Numbered from the stretch's first letter, positions 52,729 through 63,320 are shown. The stretch is DNA of 64,000 nt from Joostella atrarenae (GCF_021764745.1 NZ_JAETXX010000007.1:1-64000); one strand, 5' to 3'. The notes: generated by a model not told the origin, from the sequence alone. A program made the numbers and translations.

Positions 52729-52749
52729 ATTTTAAATTCTTTGAAACTA

Positions 52750-52776
52750 AAAAGGACACTTACGTGCCCTTTCTTA
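52750..52776 (-). terminator. Probable terminator after the AsmA-like gene
   Basis: AAAGGACAC and GTGCCCTTT arms (about 52751-52773, one mismatch) with a TTAC loop. Read leftward it ends TCCTTTTTAG. It lies about 105 bp after the AsmA stop and close to the start of the CBM9-like gene. Confidence 0.5.
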
Positions 52777-52878
52777 TTATTCTAAATTTTCAACTTTAAT
52801 ATCACAATATAAAAACATTTAGACAAACAACATCAATTTGTTGCCATACGCCTATAATCAAACGATATTAAGCAGCTC

Positions 52879-55596
52879 CTAATTTGTCTTTGTAGTATCT
52901 TTTTTCTTCCCAAACAAACCATTAATAATACTATTCGCAGTATTTTTAATTTTATCTGTAGTGACAGAATCCTTAGTTGATGTTGTGTTTGTAGCTGTAG
53001 AATCTTTAGTTTTACTACCTCCTAAAAAGCTATTCAGAGCATCTTTTACCTTATCGCTCCCTTGATTAATAAGCTTATCTTTTTGCATAGTCACCAACTT
53101 CTTGGTAAGCTCAGTCGCTGTAGAGCTTAAGTTTGTCGAAATGGAAGGACTACTGTAAGTTCCGCCAATGGTAGCAGATACAGGCACTGTTATATTTTCA
53201 GCCTCAGGATCATTTAGCTTAGCTAATAAACTTGTAACATCTTTCCCTAAATATTTAGCAGGAACCTCAAAACTTGCATTATAATCAATCGATTTATCAA
53301 AACCATGACTTCCAGCCACCTGAATATCTATGTCTTTATATTTTAAGTTGAATGGTTTTACATTTACTCGACCATCTTCAAATGTCAAACTTGTTTTAAT
53401 ATCTTTTGTTTCCCCTTCTTCAAGTTTCAAGAAATTTAATTGACTACTAAGAGCGCTTAAAACTTTTCCTTTTTCAGGATCAAAACCGTTTATAATAGCT
53501 TCCGCCAAGGCATTACCAGAAAGAGAATTTAAATTCGGAGTAAAATCATTATTAAGATTTCCTTTTAAAGACAAATTAGAATTAAGATTTCCTTGCAAAG
53601 CATTTGCAATTGGAGTTATTGCTTGCAACATATCTAATCCCTGAAAAGACTCTGTGATATCAAAACTCTTAATTCCTAAGTCCATGTCAAAAGTTGGTGT
53701 TGCATTTTTAGTAGACACCGATCCATTTAAAGCTATCTTTCCGCCAAAAATTGAAGAATTAAGATCTTTTAATGTTACCGTTTCATCCCTAACTATTAAT
53801 GTTCCTGAAACATCTTTAAGCGTCAAATTATCATAAATTACAGTATTCGCTTTAGCAGCAATTGTAGCATCTAAAAATGATGGTATTTTTATCTGTTCCT
53901 CTCCTGTTGCTACTGTATTTTCAGGCTTTGTTGTTTCCGATTTTTCTTCTGACGTAGCTTCACCCTGAGACTTTCCTGAAGACGTATCCTCTGTTTCTTC
54001 TACCATAAAATCATTTACAGCAAATGTGTTTGAGTTTAATGTGAAATTACCTTTTAACGTCTCCTTATTAAACATATATCCCAATAAGTTTTCTATGGAA
54101 CCCTTTGCTGAAAGATCTGTTTTTCCTGTTTTAGCTTCAAATGCGTTTAAAGAGACATTTGATGTGTTGAAAGTAATTGCTGCATTTGAAATTTGTAATG
54201 GATTTTTCATTTCCTCTGAAACAAATTCAAAATCTTTCAATCCTAAAGAACCACTATTTTTGGTATTCTCATATCTTTCATTTTCGATAGATTGCATGTC
54301 AAAAGCTGTTGAAAGGTCTGCATCTAAAATTCCTTTTAAATCTAAATCAGAAGGAAAAGGATATGCACTAGAAAGATTAGAAAGATTAATTCTCCCCTTA
54401 AGATTAGCATTTACTTGAGGATTTGCTGTAAGGTTTTTTATGTGCGCCTGTGCACTAAATACATCTTGTGCTATCTTAAAACTTAATTTATTTATATCTA
54501 CCAAAGTATTCTCCACCAATCCCGTCTTATTAGTAATCTTTGTATCGATACTAATATTATTTACTGATTGCGGTAAGTCTGGATATTTAAAAGAAGCATT
54601 ATTTGAAGATATTGCTATATCGAAAGTTGGAATATGAGTTTCATCTACAACTCCAGCCAACATACCTTCTACAACAAAATCTCCAGTAGTTTCTACGTCT
54701 TCAATATCTTTAGAGTACTCACTTGGAATTAAAGCTAAGAAGTTTTTAAAATCTGATGATGGTGTTTTAAAAGTAATATCCATTTCTTGATTATCATCAT
54801 TTAATTTTACAAAACCATCAAACACCAATTCTAACTGATTGATAATTGCTTTATTTTCTAAAAAAGTATATTTATTCTCTTCTAAATCCACTCCTAACTT
54901 GGCATCCCATTTTATAGAGTTTCTACTGAAGTAATTAACGCTATCCATTTCAAAAGATATAAGCGCACTTGTTTCTGTATCTAATTCTGATTTTACTGCT
55001 GAAAGGTCTCCTTTCCCTGAGTGATTTAATTCTTCTAACTCAAAATACATTTTCCCTTTCTCATCATAATATTTTACTCTAGAATTAGTTATTTCATAAC
55101 TCTGAATAGACAAAGAAACATTACTGCTTGAAGGTGAAGATGCTGTTTCTGTAGATGCTTCAGGAGCAGCAGGAGCGCTATTTGATGTTTCGTCCTTCTT
55201 CGCAATATCATAATTCACATTTCCATCCTTATCAATAAAAACATTTACCACGGCTCCGTCAATACTGAATGAGTTTACCGAATATGGTTCTCCTTCTTTA
55301 TTAAATATTTGCATAAAAGGAACACTTATATTAGCCTTTTTAGCAAATACCAAGGTATCTCCAGCAAAAGGAGCCTTATTTATAATACTCATGTCTTCCA
55401 CTGTTACGGATGCATCTGGGAAGTTTTTTATAAGACTTATGTCTGCATCTGCAAAATTAAATTCTGCATTGATATTTTTATTGACTGTATTTTTTACAAT
55501 TTTTAGTATTTTTCCTTCAAATAGAAAAGGAGCGGCAATAAGAAACACAACCAACAACCCTACTATTATACCTACTATCTTGAGAACTTTCTTCAT
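52879..55596 (-). CDS. AsmA family inner-membrane protein
   Basis: The 905-residue protein starts with a membrane anchor (about 5-25, VGIIVGLLVVFLIAAPFLF), then the AsmA-type N-domain (DADISLIKNFPDASVTVEDM). A very long beta-strand-rich periplasmic body and an AsmA_2-like end (about 680-830: GNALAEAIINGFDPEKGKVL, VNVKPFNLKYKDIDIQV) follow. Two low-complexity S/E/T-rich stretches lie near 135-160 and 545-570. AsmA-like proteins act in lipid transport between membranes in proteobacteria; the role here is inferred. Confidence 0.9.
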   Translation of the reverse strand: MKKVLKIVGIIVGLLVVFLIAAPFLFEGKILKIVKNTVNKNINAEFNFADADISLIKNFPDASVTVEDMSIINKAPFAGDTLVFAKKANISVPFMQIFNKEGEPYSVNSFSIDGAVVNVFIDKDGNVNYDIAKKDETSNSAPAAPEASTETASSPSSSNVSLSIQSYEITNSRVKYYDEKGKMYFELEELNHSGKGDLSAVKSELDTETSALISFEMDSVNYFSRNSIKWDAKLGVDLEENKYTFLENKAIINQLELVFDGFVKLNDDNQEMDITFKTPSSDFKNFLALIPSEYSKDIEDVETTGDFVVEGMLAGVVDETHIPTFDIAISSNNASFKYPDLPQSVNNISIDTKITNKTGLVENTLVDINKLSFKIAQDVFSAQAHIKNLTANPQVNANLKGRINLSNLSSAYPFPSDLDLKGILDADLSTAFDMQSIENERYENTKNSGSLGLKDFEFVSEEMKNPLQISNAAITFNTSNVSLNAFEAKTGKTDLSAKGSIENLLGYMFNKETLKGNFTLNSNTFAVNDFMVEETEDTSSGKSQGEATSEEKSETTKPENTVATGEEQIKIPSFLDATIAAKANTVIYDNLTLKDVSGTLIVRDETVTLKDLNSSIFGGKIALNGSVSTKNATPTFDMDLGIKSFDITESFQGLDMLQAITPIANALQGNLNSNLSLKGNLNNDFTPNLNSLSGNALAEAIINGFDPEKGKVLSALSSQLNFLKLEEGETKDIKTSLTFEDGRVNVKPFNLKYKDIDIQVAGSHGFDKSIDYNASFEVPAKYLGKDVTSLLAKLNDPEAENITVPVSATIGGTYSSPSISTNLSSTATELTKKLVTMQKDKLINQGSDKVKDALNSFLGGSKTKDSTATNTTSTKDSVTTDKIKNTANSIINGLFGKKKDTTKTN

Positions 55597-55761
55597 TTTT
55601 ATCTTATTTTCTACTAGCTAATTTTATTATTCAATATAATAACAAAAATGTAGTAAACTTTACACACTTTCGCTTATTTTAATAAAAATTTAATGTTTGT
55701 ATATGTATATACGAATAATCTACACTGAAAAGATTATCATAAAAGAGATTATAAAACAGGT

Positions 55762-56472
55762 TTAAATTCCCATATCTATTTCTTCTCCCACCTTTAATTT
55801 AAATCGTTTTCTAAAAAAGAATACAAATAAATAGAGTAATGGTGTGTCTAGAACCGCAACAAACACTTTAAAAAGGAAACCGCTTATTACCAATCCATAA
55901 AACAAATCCCATGGTAAAACTTTAAAAACACACAATAAAAAAACTACTGTAAAAGTGTCTATAAACTGAGACGTAAAAGTTGAAAAATTGTTTCGTAACC
56001 AAAGGTACTTTCCATTAGTTAGCTTTTTCCAAAAGTGGTAAATAGTAATATCGATATACTGTGCAAAAAGATATGCTATCATCGAGGCAAAAACAGCCAC
56101 TGGCGACAATGCAAAAACATGTGTAAAGGTATCATCTTGTATTGGAGAAGTTGGCAATGCAGGAACACGTTCGGCAATTAAAATAATAGCCATCGAAAAG
56201 AATGAGGCAAATATCCCAGCAGTAACCACTTGATTTGCCTTTTTCTGACCATATATTTCTGAAATCAGATCGGTTATTAAAAATGTAATAGGATACGGTA
56301 AAATTCCAACCGAAATCTCGAATAATGAAGCTCCAAAAACTTTAGTTTCTCCAAAAGGATACCAATAAAAGAATTTCTGAAAAATAAGATTCGACACTAC
56401 CAGCGAAGTAATAAACAACGCTCCTAAATACAGATATATTTTAAATGCTAACTTCCTATCTTTATCAGTCAT
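55762..56472 (-). CDS. Queuosine precursor transporter (YhhQ family)
   Basis: The 236-residue protein has about six membrane helices and the family's SNLIFQKFFYWY, PYPITFLITDLISEIYGQKKAN and AQYIDITIYHFWKKLT motifs. YhhQ proteins import preQ0/preQ1, precursors of the tRNA base queuosine. It begins 3 bp after the sppA stop, so they share a transcript. No queuosine-synthesis gene is in the window. Confidence 0.9.
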   Translation of the reverse strand: MTDKDRKLAFKIYLYLGALFITSLVVSNLIFQKFFYWYPFGETKVFGASLFEISVGILPYPITFLITDLISEIYGQKKANQVVTAGIFASFFSMAIILIAERVPALPTSPIQDDTFTHVFALSPVAVFASMIAYLFAQYIDITIYHFWKKLTNGKYLWLRNNFSTFTSQFIDTFTVVFLLCVFKVLPWDLFYGLVISGFLFKVFVAVLDTPLLYLFVFFFRKRFKLKVGEEIDMGI

Positions 56473-56475
56473 TCA

Positions 56476-58239
56476 CTATTTTATATTCATTTCAAAAGGC
56501 ATTCTAGCTTGAACTCCTTTCTGATTTGTTAAGGATTTCATTTGTTGCATGATATTATAAATCTCCTCCCCTAGTTCTTCTTTTAAAAGCTCTTCTTTGC
56601 TTTTCACAAAACCAAGACCAGAGAACCCTTGCAATAATTCTTCAATACTTGTTTCATAAACAGGAAGGTTTTTAATCGTGTAATCTTCAACTCCGCTAGA
56701 AGATGCTGCATAAGCTATTGCTTCTTCTAAACCTCCAATCTCATCTACCAAACCACGCTCTTTGGCTTGAGTACCAGTCCAAACTCTACCCTGAGCAACG
56801 CTATCTACATCCGCAATACTCATATCTCTTCCATCTGCAACACGTTGTAAGAAAGTTTTATAAAAATCTTCAATCCCTTCTTTAGCATACTTTTTAAAGC
56901 TCTCATTATCAGATTCAAAAACACTATAAGTAGTAGAATTCTTATTGGTATTTACCTGCTCTGCATTAATTCCCCATTTATCTGCTAACTCACTAACATT
57001 TGGGATTGTAGCAAAAACACCTATAGATCCTGTAATCGTAGAAGGTTCTGCAAAAATCTTATCTCCAGCAACTGCCATATAATACCCTCCAGAAGCAGCT
57101 AAATTCCCCATAGATACAATTACAGGCTTCACTTTTTTAGTGATTTCCATTTCTCTCCAGATAATATCTGAAGTTAAAGCCATCCCTCCAGGAGAATTAA
57201 TACGCATAACGATAGCCTTTACATTATCATCTTCTCTTGCATCTTTTAGAGATTTAAACATCGTTTCTTGACCGATATAATTATCGTTTCCTTTACCATA
57301 ACCGATCTCCCCTTGCGCATAGATAACTGCAATCTTATTTTTACCAACTGTTTTTACTTTTTTTGAAGCATATTCAGCATAATCAAGAATATTAATTGTG
57401 TTGATCTTATCATCTTCTGTTAAGTCCATTTTACTTCTTAGCAAACCATTATATTCATCAATATAACTTAACCCATCTACGAATTTATTTTCCAGGGCTA
57501 ATTTTGGTGTACGGGTAGCCAATTCATCTGCGAAGGTATTTAACTGAAGCGTGTCTATATTTCTACTTTCAGAAATATCTTGTAAATAAGTACTCCAAAC
57601 AGACTCCAAAAGTTCTGTGATTTGCTCTCTATTGGCTTCACTCATCTTGTTATTAAGATAAGGCTCTACAGCGCTCTTATACTTACCATGACGAATAACT
57701 TCCATTTTTATTCCTGAATTCTCTTGAAGATCTTTTAAGTATAATACTTCTGAAGAAAGTCCTCTAAAATCTAAATTCCCAGTAGGATTCAAAAAAACAG
57801 AGTCTGCTACAGAAGCCAAATAGTAATCTTTTTGAAGGTAAATATCACCATAAGCATATACAAACTTCCCAGATTCTTTAAACTTCTCAATCGCTTCTCT
57901 TATGGTTCTTGTGTTTGCAGAACCTGTAGTGATAAAAGAATTGTGAATACTAATTCCTTTAATCTTATCATCTGTAGCTGCTTTATTTATGGCAAGCAGC
58001 ACATTATTGAGTCCGTTATATTCTTCAAATTTATACTCGATATCTGTAAATTCATATTTCCCTCCATAATCTTTTAGAGGCTCCTTGAAATTAATTTCTA
58101 AAACAGAGTTGTTTTTTACTGTTACTTGTTCTTCACTCCCTCCAGCAACTGCAGCGATAACAATAAAAAACATAAAAATTATTCCGATAGCAATAAGCGT
58201 CCCTAAAATGGCCGCCATTAAATTTCTCAAAAATTTCAT
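56476..58239 (-). CDS. sppA: Signal peptide peptidase SppA, 67K type
   Basis: The 587-residue inner-membrane protease digests cleaved signal peptides. It has one N-terminal helix (about 8-32), a first domain with the general-base Lys in RHGKYKSAVEPYLNN, and a second domain with the nucleophile Ser in LAASGGYYMAVAGDKIFAEP. Length and two-domain layout match E. coli SppA, not the half-size form. The queuosine transporter follows at 3 bp. Confidence 0.95.
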   Translation of the reverse strand: MKFLRNLMAAILGTLIAIGIIFMFFIVIAAVAGGSEEQVTVKNNSVLEINFKEPLKDYGGKYEFTDIEYKFEEYNGLNNVLLAINKAATDDKIKGISIHNSFITTGSANTRTIREAIEKFKESGKFVYAYGDIYLQKDYYLASVADSVFLNPTGNLDFRGLSSEVLYLKDLQENSGIKMEVIRHGKYKSAVEPYLNNKMSEANREQITELLESVWSTYLQDISESRNIDTLQLNTFADELATRTPKLALENKFVDGLSYIDEYNGLLRSKMDLTEDDKINTINILDYAEYASKKVKTVGKNKIAVIYAQGEIGYGKGNDNYIGQETMFKSLKDAREDDNVKAIVMRINSPGGMALTSDIIWREMEITKKVKPVIVSMGNLAASGGYYMAVAGDKIFAEPSTITGSIGVFATIPNVSELADKWGINAEQVNTNKNSTTYSVFESDNESFKKYAKEGIEDFYKTFLQRVADGRDMSIADVDSVAQGRVWTGTQAKERGLVDEIGGLEEAIAYAASSSGVEDYTIKNLPVYETSIEELLQGFSGLGFVKSKEELLKEELGEEIYNIMQQMKSLTNQKGVQARMPFEMNIK

Positions 58240-58519
58240 ATAAATAAACTTAGGTATAAGTCTTCCAAAGATACTTGCAACTCAACAAAAAACAAATTAA
58301 TAAGGCGAAAATGAATGTTTTTTAAAAACAAGCTACAACTATATATCTAATCAAATTAAAAATCCATTCTTAAAAGGAGTCTACATTCTAACACAAGAGA
58401 TTAAATCTAAAACCTCCGACATAAGAAAATACGCTCTTATAATTATAAAACGATTAAATAGAATTCAACATTTTTTTAGCACCATCATAGCATTTCTTTT
58501 TGTTATTTTGCGGTTTCTT
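58240..58519. other. Divergent sppA/folK intergenic region
   Basis: About 280 bp, A+T-rich, with no gene visible. It contains promoters for both flanking genes. A TTATTTTG box (58503-58510) lies directly before folK. No other structure stands out. Confidence 0.5.
58503..58510 (+). promoter_or_regulatory. -7-like box just upstream of folK-dNK
   Basis: TTATTTTG, one mismatch from TAnnTTTG, ends 9 nt before the ATG at 58520. Transcription would start almost at the start codon, so the mRNA would be nearly leaderless. The in-frame TTG at 58508 is part of this box and is unlikely to be a start. Confidence 0.45.
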
Positions 58520-59644
58520 ATGATTCACTACAAACGCACATACCTCTCCATTGGAAGTAACTTAGGAGATAAATATAAAAATCTCAATAAAACCGTCGAA
58601 CTCATTAAAGAGAGTATTGGCAATTTAATCTCTTGCTCTCCAATCTACCAAACACCGGCTTGGGGTTTTGAGAGTGATGATTTTTATAATATTTGTATTG
58701 GAATAGATACGGAGTTACAACCTCTAGAATTACTCGATTGTATCTTACAAATTGAAGAAAAAATGGGAAGGGTTCGTTCTCAAACTGAAGGTTATGCCGC
58801 TCGGACCATAGACATCGACATTATATTTTATGAGGATGCTATGATAAGTGAGCCAGAACTTATAATTCCGCATCCTAACTTACATCTTCGGAAATTTGTA
58901 CTCCAACCGCTTGCTGATATCGCTCCTGGTAAAATACATCCAAAATTGAACAAAAGTATTACAGAGTTACTAGAGGCATGCGAAGATAATAGTGAGTTAG
59001 AAAAAATCAGCTTAGAGATTTCTTTAGAAAAAAAAGACTTCACGAAATTTAATTTTATTGCTATTGAAGGAAATATTGGCGCAGGAAAGACAACCCTAGC
59101 TAATAAAATAGCAGAAGATTTTAATGGCAAGTTAATCTTGGAAAGGTTTGCCGACAATCCTTTTCTTCCTAAATTTTATGAGGATAAAAATAGATATGCA
59201 TTTCCTTTAGAAATGTCATTTTTAGCTGATCGTTATCAACAATTTACAGACGACACTTCACGCCCTGATTTGTTCAAGAACTTTATGGTAAGCGATTATG
59301 ATATTTTTAAATCGCTAATTTTTGCTAAAGTCACATTACAGGAAGATGAATTTAAACTTTACAGAAAAATTTTCAATTCCATGTATAAAGAGGTTGTAAA
59401 GCCTGATATATACATCTATCTACATCAGAATACAAAAAGACTGCTGCAGAACATTAAAAAACGTGGTCGAAGTTACGAACAGAGTATTCCTACTGAATAC
59501 TTGGAAGAAATTAATAATGGATATTTGGATTTCATAAAAACACATCCAGAAATAAACCCTTTGATTATTGATATTTCCGAATTAGATTTCCTACAAAACA
59601 AAAATGATTACCAGTTTATCATCGATAAAATACACGATTTTTAA
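58520..59644 (+). CDS. folK: Fused HPPK (FolK) and deoxynucleoside kinase
   Basis: From the ATG at 58520 the protein has 374 residues. Residues about 5-155 form 6-hydroxymethyl-7,8-dihydropterin pyrophosphokinase (SIGSNLGDKYKNL, TPAWGFESDDFYN, IDIDIIFYED, IPHPNLHLRKFVLQPL). Residues about 180-374 form a deoxynucleoside kinase with P-loop GNIGAGKT at 184-191, LERFADNPFL and SDYDIFKSLIFAK. The halves make a folate precursor and deoxynucleoside monophosphates. This fusion is known in flavobacteria. A good terminator follows. Confidence 0.95.
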   Translation: MIHYKRTYLSIGSNLGDKYKNLNKTVELIKESIGNLISCSPIYQTPAWGFESDDFYNICIGIDTELQPLELLDCILQIEEKMGRVRSQTEGYAARTIDIDIIFYEDAMISEPELIIPHPNLHLRKFVLQPLADIAPGKIHPKLNKSITELLEACEDNSELEKISLEISLEKKDFTKFNFIAIEGNIGAGKTTLANKIAEDFNGKLILERFADNPFLPKFYEDKNRYAFPLEMSFLADRYQQFTDDTSRPDLFKNFMVSDYDIFKSLIFAKVTLQEDEFKLYRKIFNSMYKEVVKPDIYIYLHQNTKRLLQNIKKRGRSYEQSIPTEYLEEINNGYLDFIKTHPEINPLIIDISELDFLQNKNDYQFIIDKIHDF

Positions 59645-59766
59645 GACGAGAAGCTTTGTTCCTTAAAAAAATGTTAAGCTTATTTTTGTTTTTCTCGTTA
59701 AAGTTTACTTAATTCGTAGAGAATTTAAAAAAAGAAACTAGCTAACTTTACTTAAATATATTTACC

Positions 59767-59797
59767 AGGGATTCGTTACTTCGAATCCCTTTTTTTA
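59767..59797 (+). terminator. Terminator after folK-dNK
   Basis: Perfect 9-bp stem AGGGATTCG (59767-59775) and CGAATCCCT (59782-59790), 6-nt loop, then seven T. It reaches the stop of the convergent methyltransferase gene. Confidence 0.9.
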
Positions 59798-60325
59798 TAG
59801 TTTTAATTTAGCGAACAGATCCCAAACCACAACTCCAGCACTTACTGAAATATTTAAAGAATGTTTTGTTCCAAATTGAGGGATTTCTACCACATTCGAA
59901 ACCATAGAAACTACTTTTTGATGAACACCTTTAACTTCATTTCCAAAGATAACAGCATATCGTTTCTCTTTTTCAATATTAAAATCGTTTAACATAGTAG
60001 CATTCTCAGCTTGTTCAATTGCTACAGTCACAACACCCTCCTCATGCAAAGTAGCAATTAGCTCTTCTGTATTTTCTACATACTCCCAAGCAACACTATC
60101 TGTAGCCCCTAAAGCTGTTTTATTAATGTCTTTATGTGGTGGCTTTGCAGTAATTCCACACAAATATATTTTTTCAATTAAAAAAGCATCTGCTGTTCTA
60201 AAAACAGATCCGATATTATTTAAACTACGGATATTATCTAAAATAATTATAAGGGGTGTTTTTGTAGCTTCTTTAAATTCTTCTACATTTAAACGCTCCA
60301 ATTCATTATTCTTTAACTTTCTCAT
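59795..60325 (-). CDS. TrmH/SpoU family RNA 2'-O-methyltransferase
   Basis: From the ATG at 60325 the protein has 176 residues. SPOUT motifs are NIRSLNNIGSVFRTADAF (motif 1, Asn/Arg), YAVIFGNEVKGVHQKVV (motif 2) and VEIPQFGTKHSLNISVSAGV (motif 3 with the knot). It methylates ribose 2'-OH in tRNA or rRNA; which site is unclear. A TTG at 60343 would add six residues but lies inside a TACTTTTG box, so I reject it. Confidence 0.92.
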   Translation of the reverse strand: MRKLKNNELERLNVEEFKEATKTPLIIILDNIRSLNNIGSVFRTADAFLIEKIYLCGITAKPPHKDINKTALGATDSVAWEYVENTEELIATLHEEGVVTVAIEQAENATMLNDFNIEKEKRYAVIFGNEVKGVHQKVVSMVSNVVEIPQFGTKHSLNISVSAGVVVWDLFAKLKL

Positions 60326-60340
60326 CTGAATACTTTTTTG

Positions 60341-60348
60341 CAAAAGTA
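60341..60348 (-). promoter_or_regulatory. -7 box of the methyltransferase promoter
   Basis: Minus-strand TACTTTTG (60348-60341) matches TAnnTTTG exactly and ends 15 nt before the ATG. A possible TTTG -33 lies at 60367-60364 with a slightly short 15-nt spacer. Confidence 0.5.
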
Positions 60349-60377
60349 GGGAATCTTATTAGACAAAAAAACGAAAC

Positions 60378-60430
60378 CTCCTAGCCCCGATAGAGCTGAC
60401 ACCGCGTATAGGCGAAAGCGGGCAACAGCT
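60378..60430 (+). ncRNA. Second structured flavobacterial RNA-like element
   Basis: CCTAGCCCCGATAGAGCTGA, then ACCGCGTATAGGCGAAAGCGGGCAACAGCT, resembles the element at 691-796 in its CCCGAT, TATAG and GCGGG parts, but is shorter. It lies in the divergent region between the methyltransferase and mutS. It may be the compact form of the same family; this is inference. Confidence 0.4.
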
Positions 60431-60562
60431 TTTACTAAAAACAACTAATAAAGCGCTCCATAATATTATCTATCAACAAAAGTTGTTTATAATAGATACC
60501 TTTAAAAATGGTTTAAAAAAATAAAAAATAATACTTTCGCTATGAAACCTAATTTATAAGAT

Positions 60563-63166
60563 TTGGCAGCAACAAAGAAAAAAAAGACTACCCCTTTAAT
60601 GACGCAGTATAATACCATTAAAGGCAAATACCCTGATGCACTTTTGCTATTTAGGGTGGGAGATTTTTATGAAACTTTTGGAGAAGATGCTGTGGAAACT
60701 GCTAAAATATTAGGCATTGTTTTAACTCACCGAAATAATGGTGGCGATAGAACAGAATTAGCTGGATTTCCACATCATTCGCTAAACACTTACCTTCCAA
60801 AATTGGTGAAATCGGGTTTACGGGTTGCTATATGCGATCAATTGGAAGATCCAAAACAGACAAAAAGCATCGTAAAAAGAGGAGTTACAGAGTTAATTAC
60901 TCCTGGTGTTGCATTAAATGATGATATTCTTACTGCAAAATCTAATAATTTCTTAGGAGCAATCCATTTTGGAAAGAAAACACTGGGTATCTCTTTTCTT
61001 GATGTTTCGACAGGCGAATTTTTAACCGCTGAAGGTAATGAAGAGTATATTGCTAAACTTCTTCAAAACTTTTCTCCTAGTGAAATATTAATTTCTAAAA
61101 AACACAAAGCAGATTTCTTAACTAGTTTCGGAAAAGGATTCCATACTTTTTTTATGGAAGATTGGATCTTTCAAGAAGATTACACACAAGAAACGCTTAA
61201 TAATCACTTCCAAACAAAATCTTTAAAAGGTTTTGGAGTTGCTCATTTACAACATGGAATTGTAGCAGCTGGAGCTGCTTTACACTATCTTTCGGAAACC
61301 CAACACAAGAAATTACAACACATAACTTCTATAGCGCGAATTGCTGAAGAAGAGTATGTGTGGATGGATCGCTTTACCATTCGCAATTTAGAATTATACC
61401 AAGCTCCATCAGCAAATGCAGTAACCCTTCTTGATATTATCGATAAAACGATTTCTCCAATGGGTGGACGTTTGCTAAAGAGATGGCTTGCCTTGCCGCT
61501 TAAAAATATCGATAAGATCAACCAACGTCATGAGATTGTACAGTTTCTTTCTGATAATGACAATACAACGGCTAGTTTTAGAGATCAGATAAAACAAATT
61601 AGCGACCTAGAGCGACTTATTTCTAAGGTTGCTACAGGAAAGATTAATCCGAGAGAAGTCGTTTTACTTAAAAATTCTTTGGAGGCAATTATTCCTATCA
61701 AAGAAATAGCTACAAAAAGTGATAATGACGCCTTAAAAAGCATTGGAGATCGTTTAAACTTATGTGATGTTCTTAGGGATAAAATAACGCAAACAATTCA
61801 TGAAGAAGCTCCTGTAAACATAAATAAAGGGCAAACTATAGCCACTGGATTCTCTTCGGAATTAGATGAGCTTCGGAATCTTGCATTTTCTGGTAAAGAC
61901 TATCTAAATAACATGCTAGAGCGAGAAATGAAAGCCACAGGAATCTCGTCATTGAAAATTGCTAGTAATAACGTATTTGGATATTATATAGAAGTTAGAA
62001 ACACGCATAAAGATAAGGTGCCAGAAAATTGGATTCGTAAGCAAACTTTGGTTAATGCGGAGCGTTATATTACTGAAGAATTAAAAGAATACGAATCTAA
62101 AATATTAGGAGCAGAAGAGAAAATTGCAATTTTAGAGCAACAGCTTTTCTCACAATTAATATCTTGGATGCATTCTTATATCCAATCTGTACAAACTAAT
62201 GCGGCTCTAATTGCACAATTAGACTGCCTCTGTAGTTTTGTTCAATTAGCAAAAGACAATAATTACAACAGACCAGAAATAAACGATTCTTACGATCTTG
62301 AAATAGAAAATGGAAGACACCCCGTTATAGAAAAACAACTTCCTTTAGGAGAAGCTTATATTGCCAACAATGTGGTTCTTAATAGAGATGAGCAGCAAAT
62401 TATAATGATTACAGGACCAAATATGAGTGGTAAGTCGGCTATTTTGAGACAAACAGCTCTTATAGTTTTACTAGCACAAATGGGAAGTTTTGTTCCAGCA
62501 GAAAAAGCTCGTATTGGTATTGTCGATAAAATTTTTACGCGTGTAGGTGCTAGTGATAATATCTCTTTGGGTGAATCTACATTTATGGTTGAAATGAATG
62601 AAACCGCTTCTATTCTTAATAATGTTTCTGAAAGGAGTTTAATTTTACTTGATGAAATTGGTAGAGGTACAAGTACATATGATGGTATTTCTATTGCGTG
62701 GGCTATTGCAGAGTATATCCACGAACATCCAGGGAAAGCAAAGACACTGTTTGCCACTCATTACCATGAGCTAAATGAAATGACAGAAACTTTCTCTAGA
62801 ATAAAAAACTTTAATGTTTCTGTAAAAGAATTAAAAGACAATGTCCTTTTCTTAAGAAAACTTGTTTCTGGAGGAAGTGAACATAGCTTTGGAATACACG
62901 TAGCAAAAATGGCTGGAATGCCACAACAAGTAATCCATAGAGCAAACAAAATATTAAAGAAGCTAGAGAAATCTCACAGCAGTGAAGAACTTACAGACAA
63001 CCTAAAAGCATCTCAAAATGAAATGCAGCTAAGCATTTTTAATTTAGATGACCCACTTTTAGAAAATATAAAAGAAGAGATTCTACATACTGATATAGAT
63101 ACATTGACTCCTGTAGAGGCTTTAATGAAATTAAATGAGATAAAAAGAATGCTTGTTAAGAAGTAG
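60563..63166 (+). CDS. mutS: DNA mismatch repair protein MutS
   Basis: Binds mispaired DNA and starts repair. The 867-residue protein has the mismatch-contact [11 protein letters not shown] (Phe and Glu of F-x-E), the clamp and lever domains, Walker A GPNMSGKS starting at residue 618, Walker [15 protein letters not shown], and the C-terminal helix-turn-helix region. The start is a TTG (60563); no ATG lies between it and the conserved part, and flavobacterial mutS often starts so. A TACTTTCG box (60532-60539) may be the -7 element. Confidence 0.97.
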   Translation: MAATKKKKTTPLMTQYNTIKGKYPDALLLFRVGDFYETFGEDAVETAKILGIVLTHRNNGGDRTELAGFPHHSLNTYLPKLVKSGLRVAICDQLEDPKQTKSIVKRGVTELITPGVALNDDILTAKSNNFLGAIHFGKKTLGISFLDVSTGEFLTAEGNEEYIAKLLQNFSPSEILISKKHKADFLTSFGKGFHTFFMEDWIFQEDYTQETLNNHFQTKSLKGFGVAHLQHGIVAAGAALHYLSETQHKKLQHITSIARIAEEEYVWMDRFTIRNLELYQAPSANAVTLLDIIDKTISPMGGRLLKRWLALPLKNIDKINQRHEIVQFLSDNDNTTASFRDQIKQISDLERLISKVATGKINPREVVLLKNSLEAIIPIKEIATKSDNDALKSIGDRLNLCDVLRDKITQTIHEEAPVNINKGQTIATGFSSELDELRNLAFSGKDYLNNMLEREMKATGISSLKIASNNVFGYYIEVRNTHKDKVPENWIRKQTLVNAERYITEELKEYESKILGAEEKIAILEQQLFSQLISWMHSYIQSVQTNAALIAQLDCLCSFVQLAKDNNYNRPEINDSYDLEIENGRHPVIEKQLPLGEAYIANNVVLNRDEQQIIMITGPNMSGKSAILRQTALIVLLAQMGSFVPAEKARIGIVDKIFTRVGASDNISLGESTFMVEMNETASILNNVSERSLILLDEIGRGTSTYDGISIAWAIAEYIHEHPGKAKTLFATHYHELNEMTETFSRIKNFNVSVKELKDNVLFLRKLVSGGSEHSFGIHVAKMAGMPQQVIHRANKILKKLEKSHSSEELTDNLKASQNEMQLSIFNLDDPLLENIKEEILHTDIDTLTPVEALMKLNEIKRMLVKK

Positions 63167-63223
63167 ATAATCTGACAGTTATAAATAATTTTAAAATTTA
63201 TTTAATTCTTTTTCAAAAAAAGC

Positions 63224-63253
63224 TTTGGTTTTTGAAGAATTGTTTTAAATTTG
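63224..63253 (+). promoter_or_regulatory. tRNA promoter
   Basis: TTTG (63224-63227), 18-nt spacer, TAAATTTG (63246-63253), then CATCCGC. Just upstream is AAAAAGCTTTGG. This resembles the leftward promoters at the window's left edge in both the AAAAGCTT block and TTTGCAYCCGC. Confidence 0.7.
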
Positions 63254-63320
63254 CATCCGCAATCAGAGATATACTGAGCGCCACAAAGACCAAGTGTTCT
63301 TTTATTTATTTAAAACCAAT

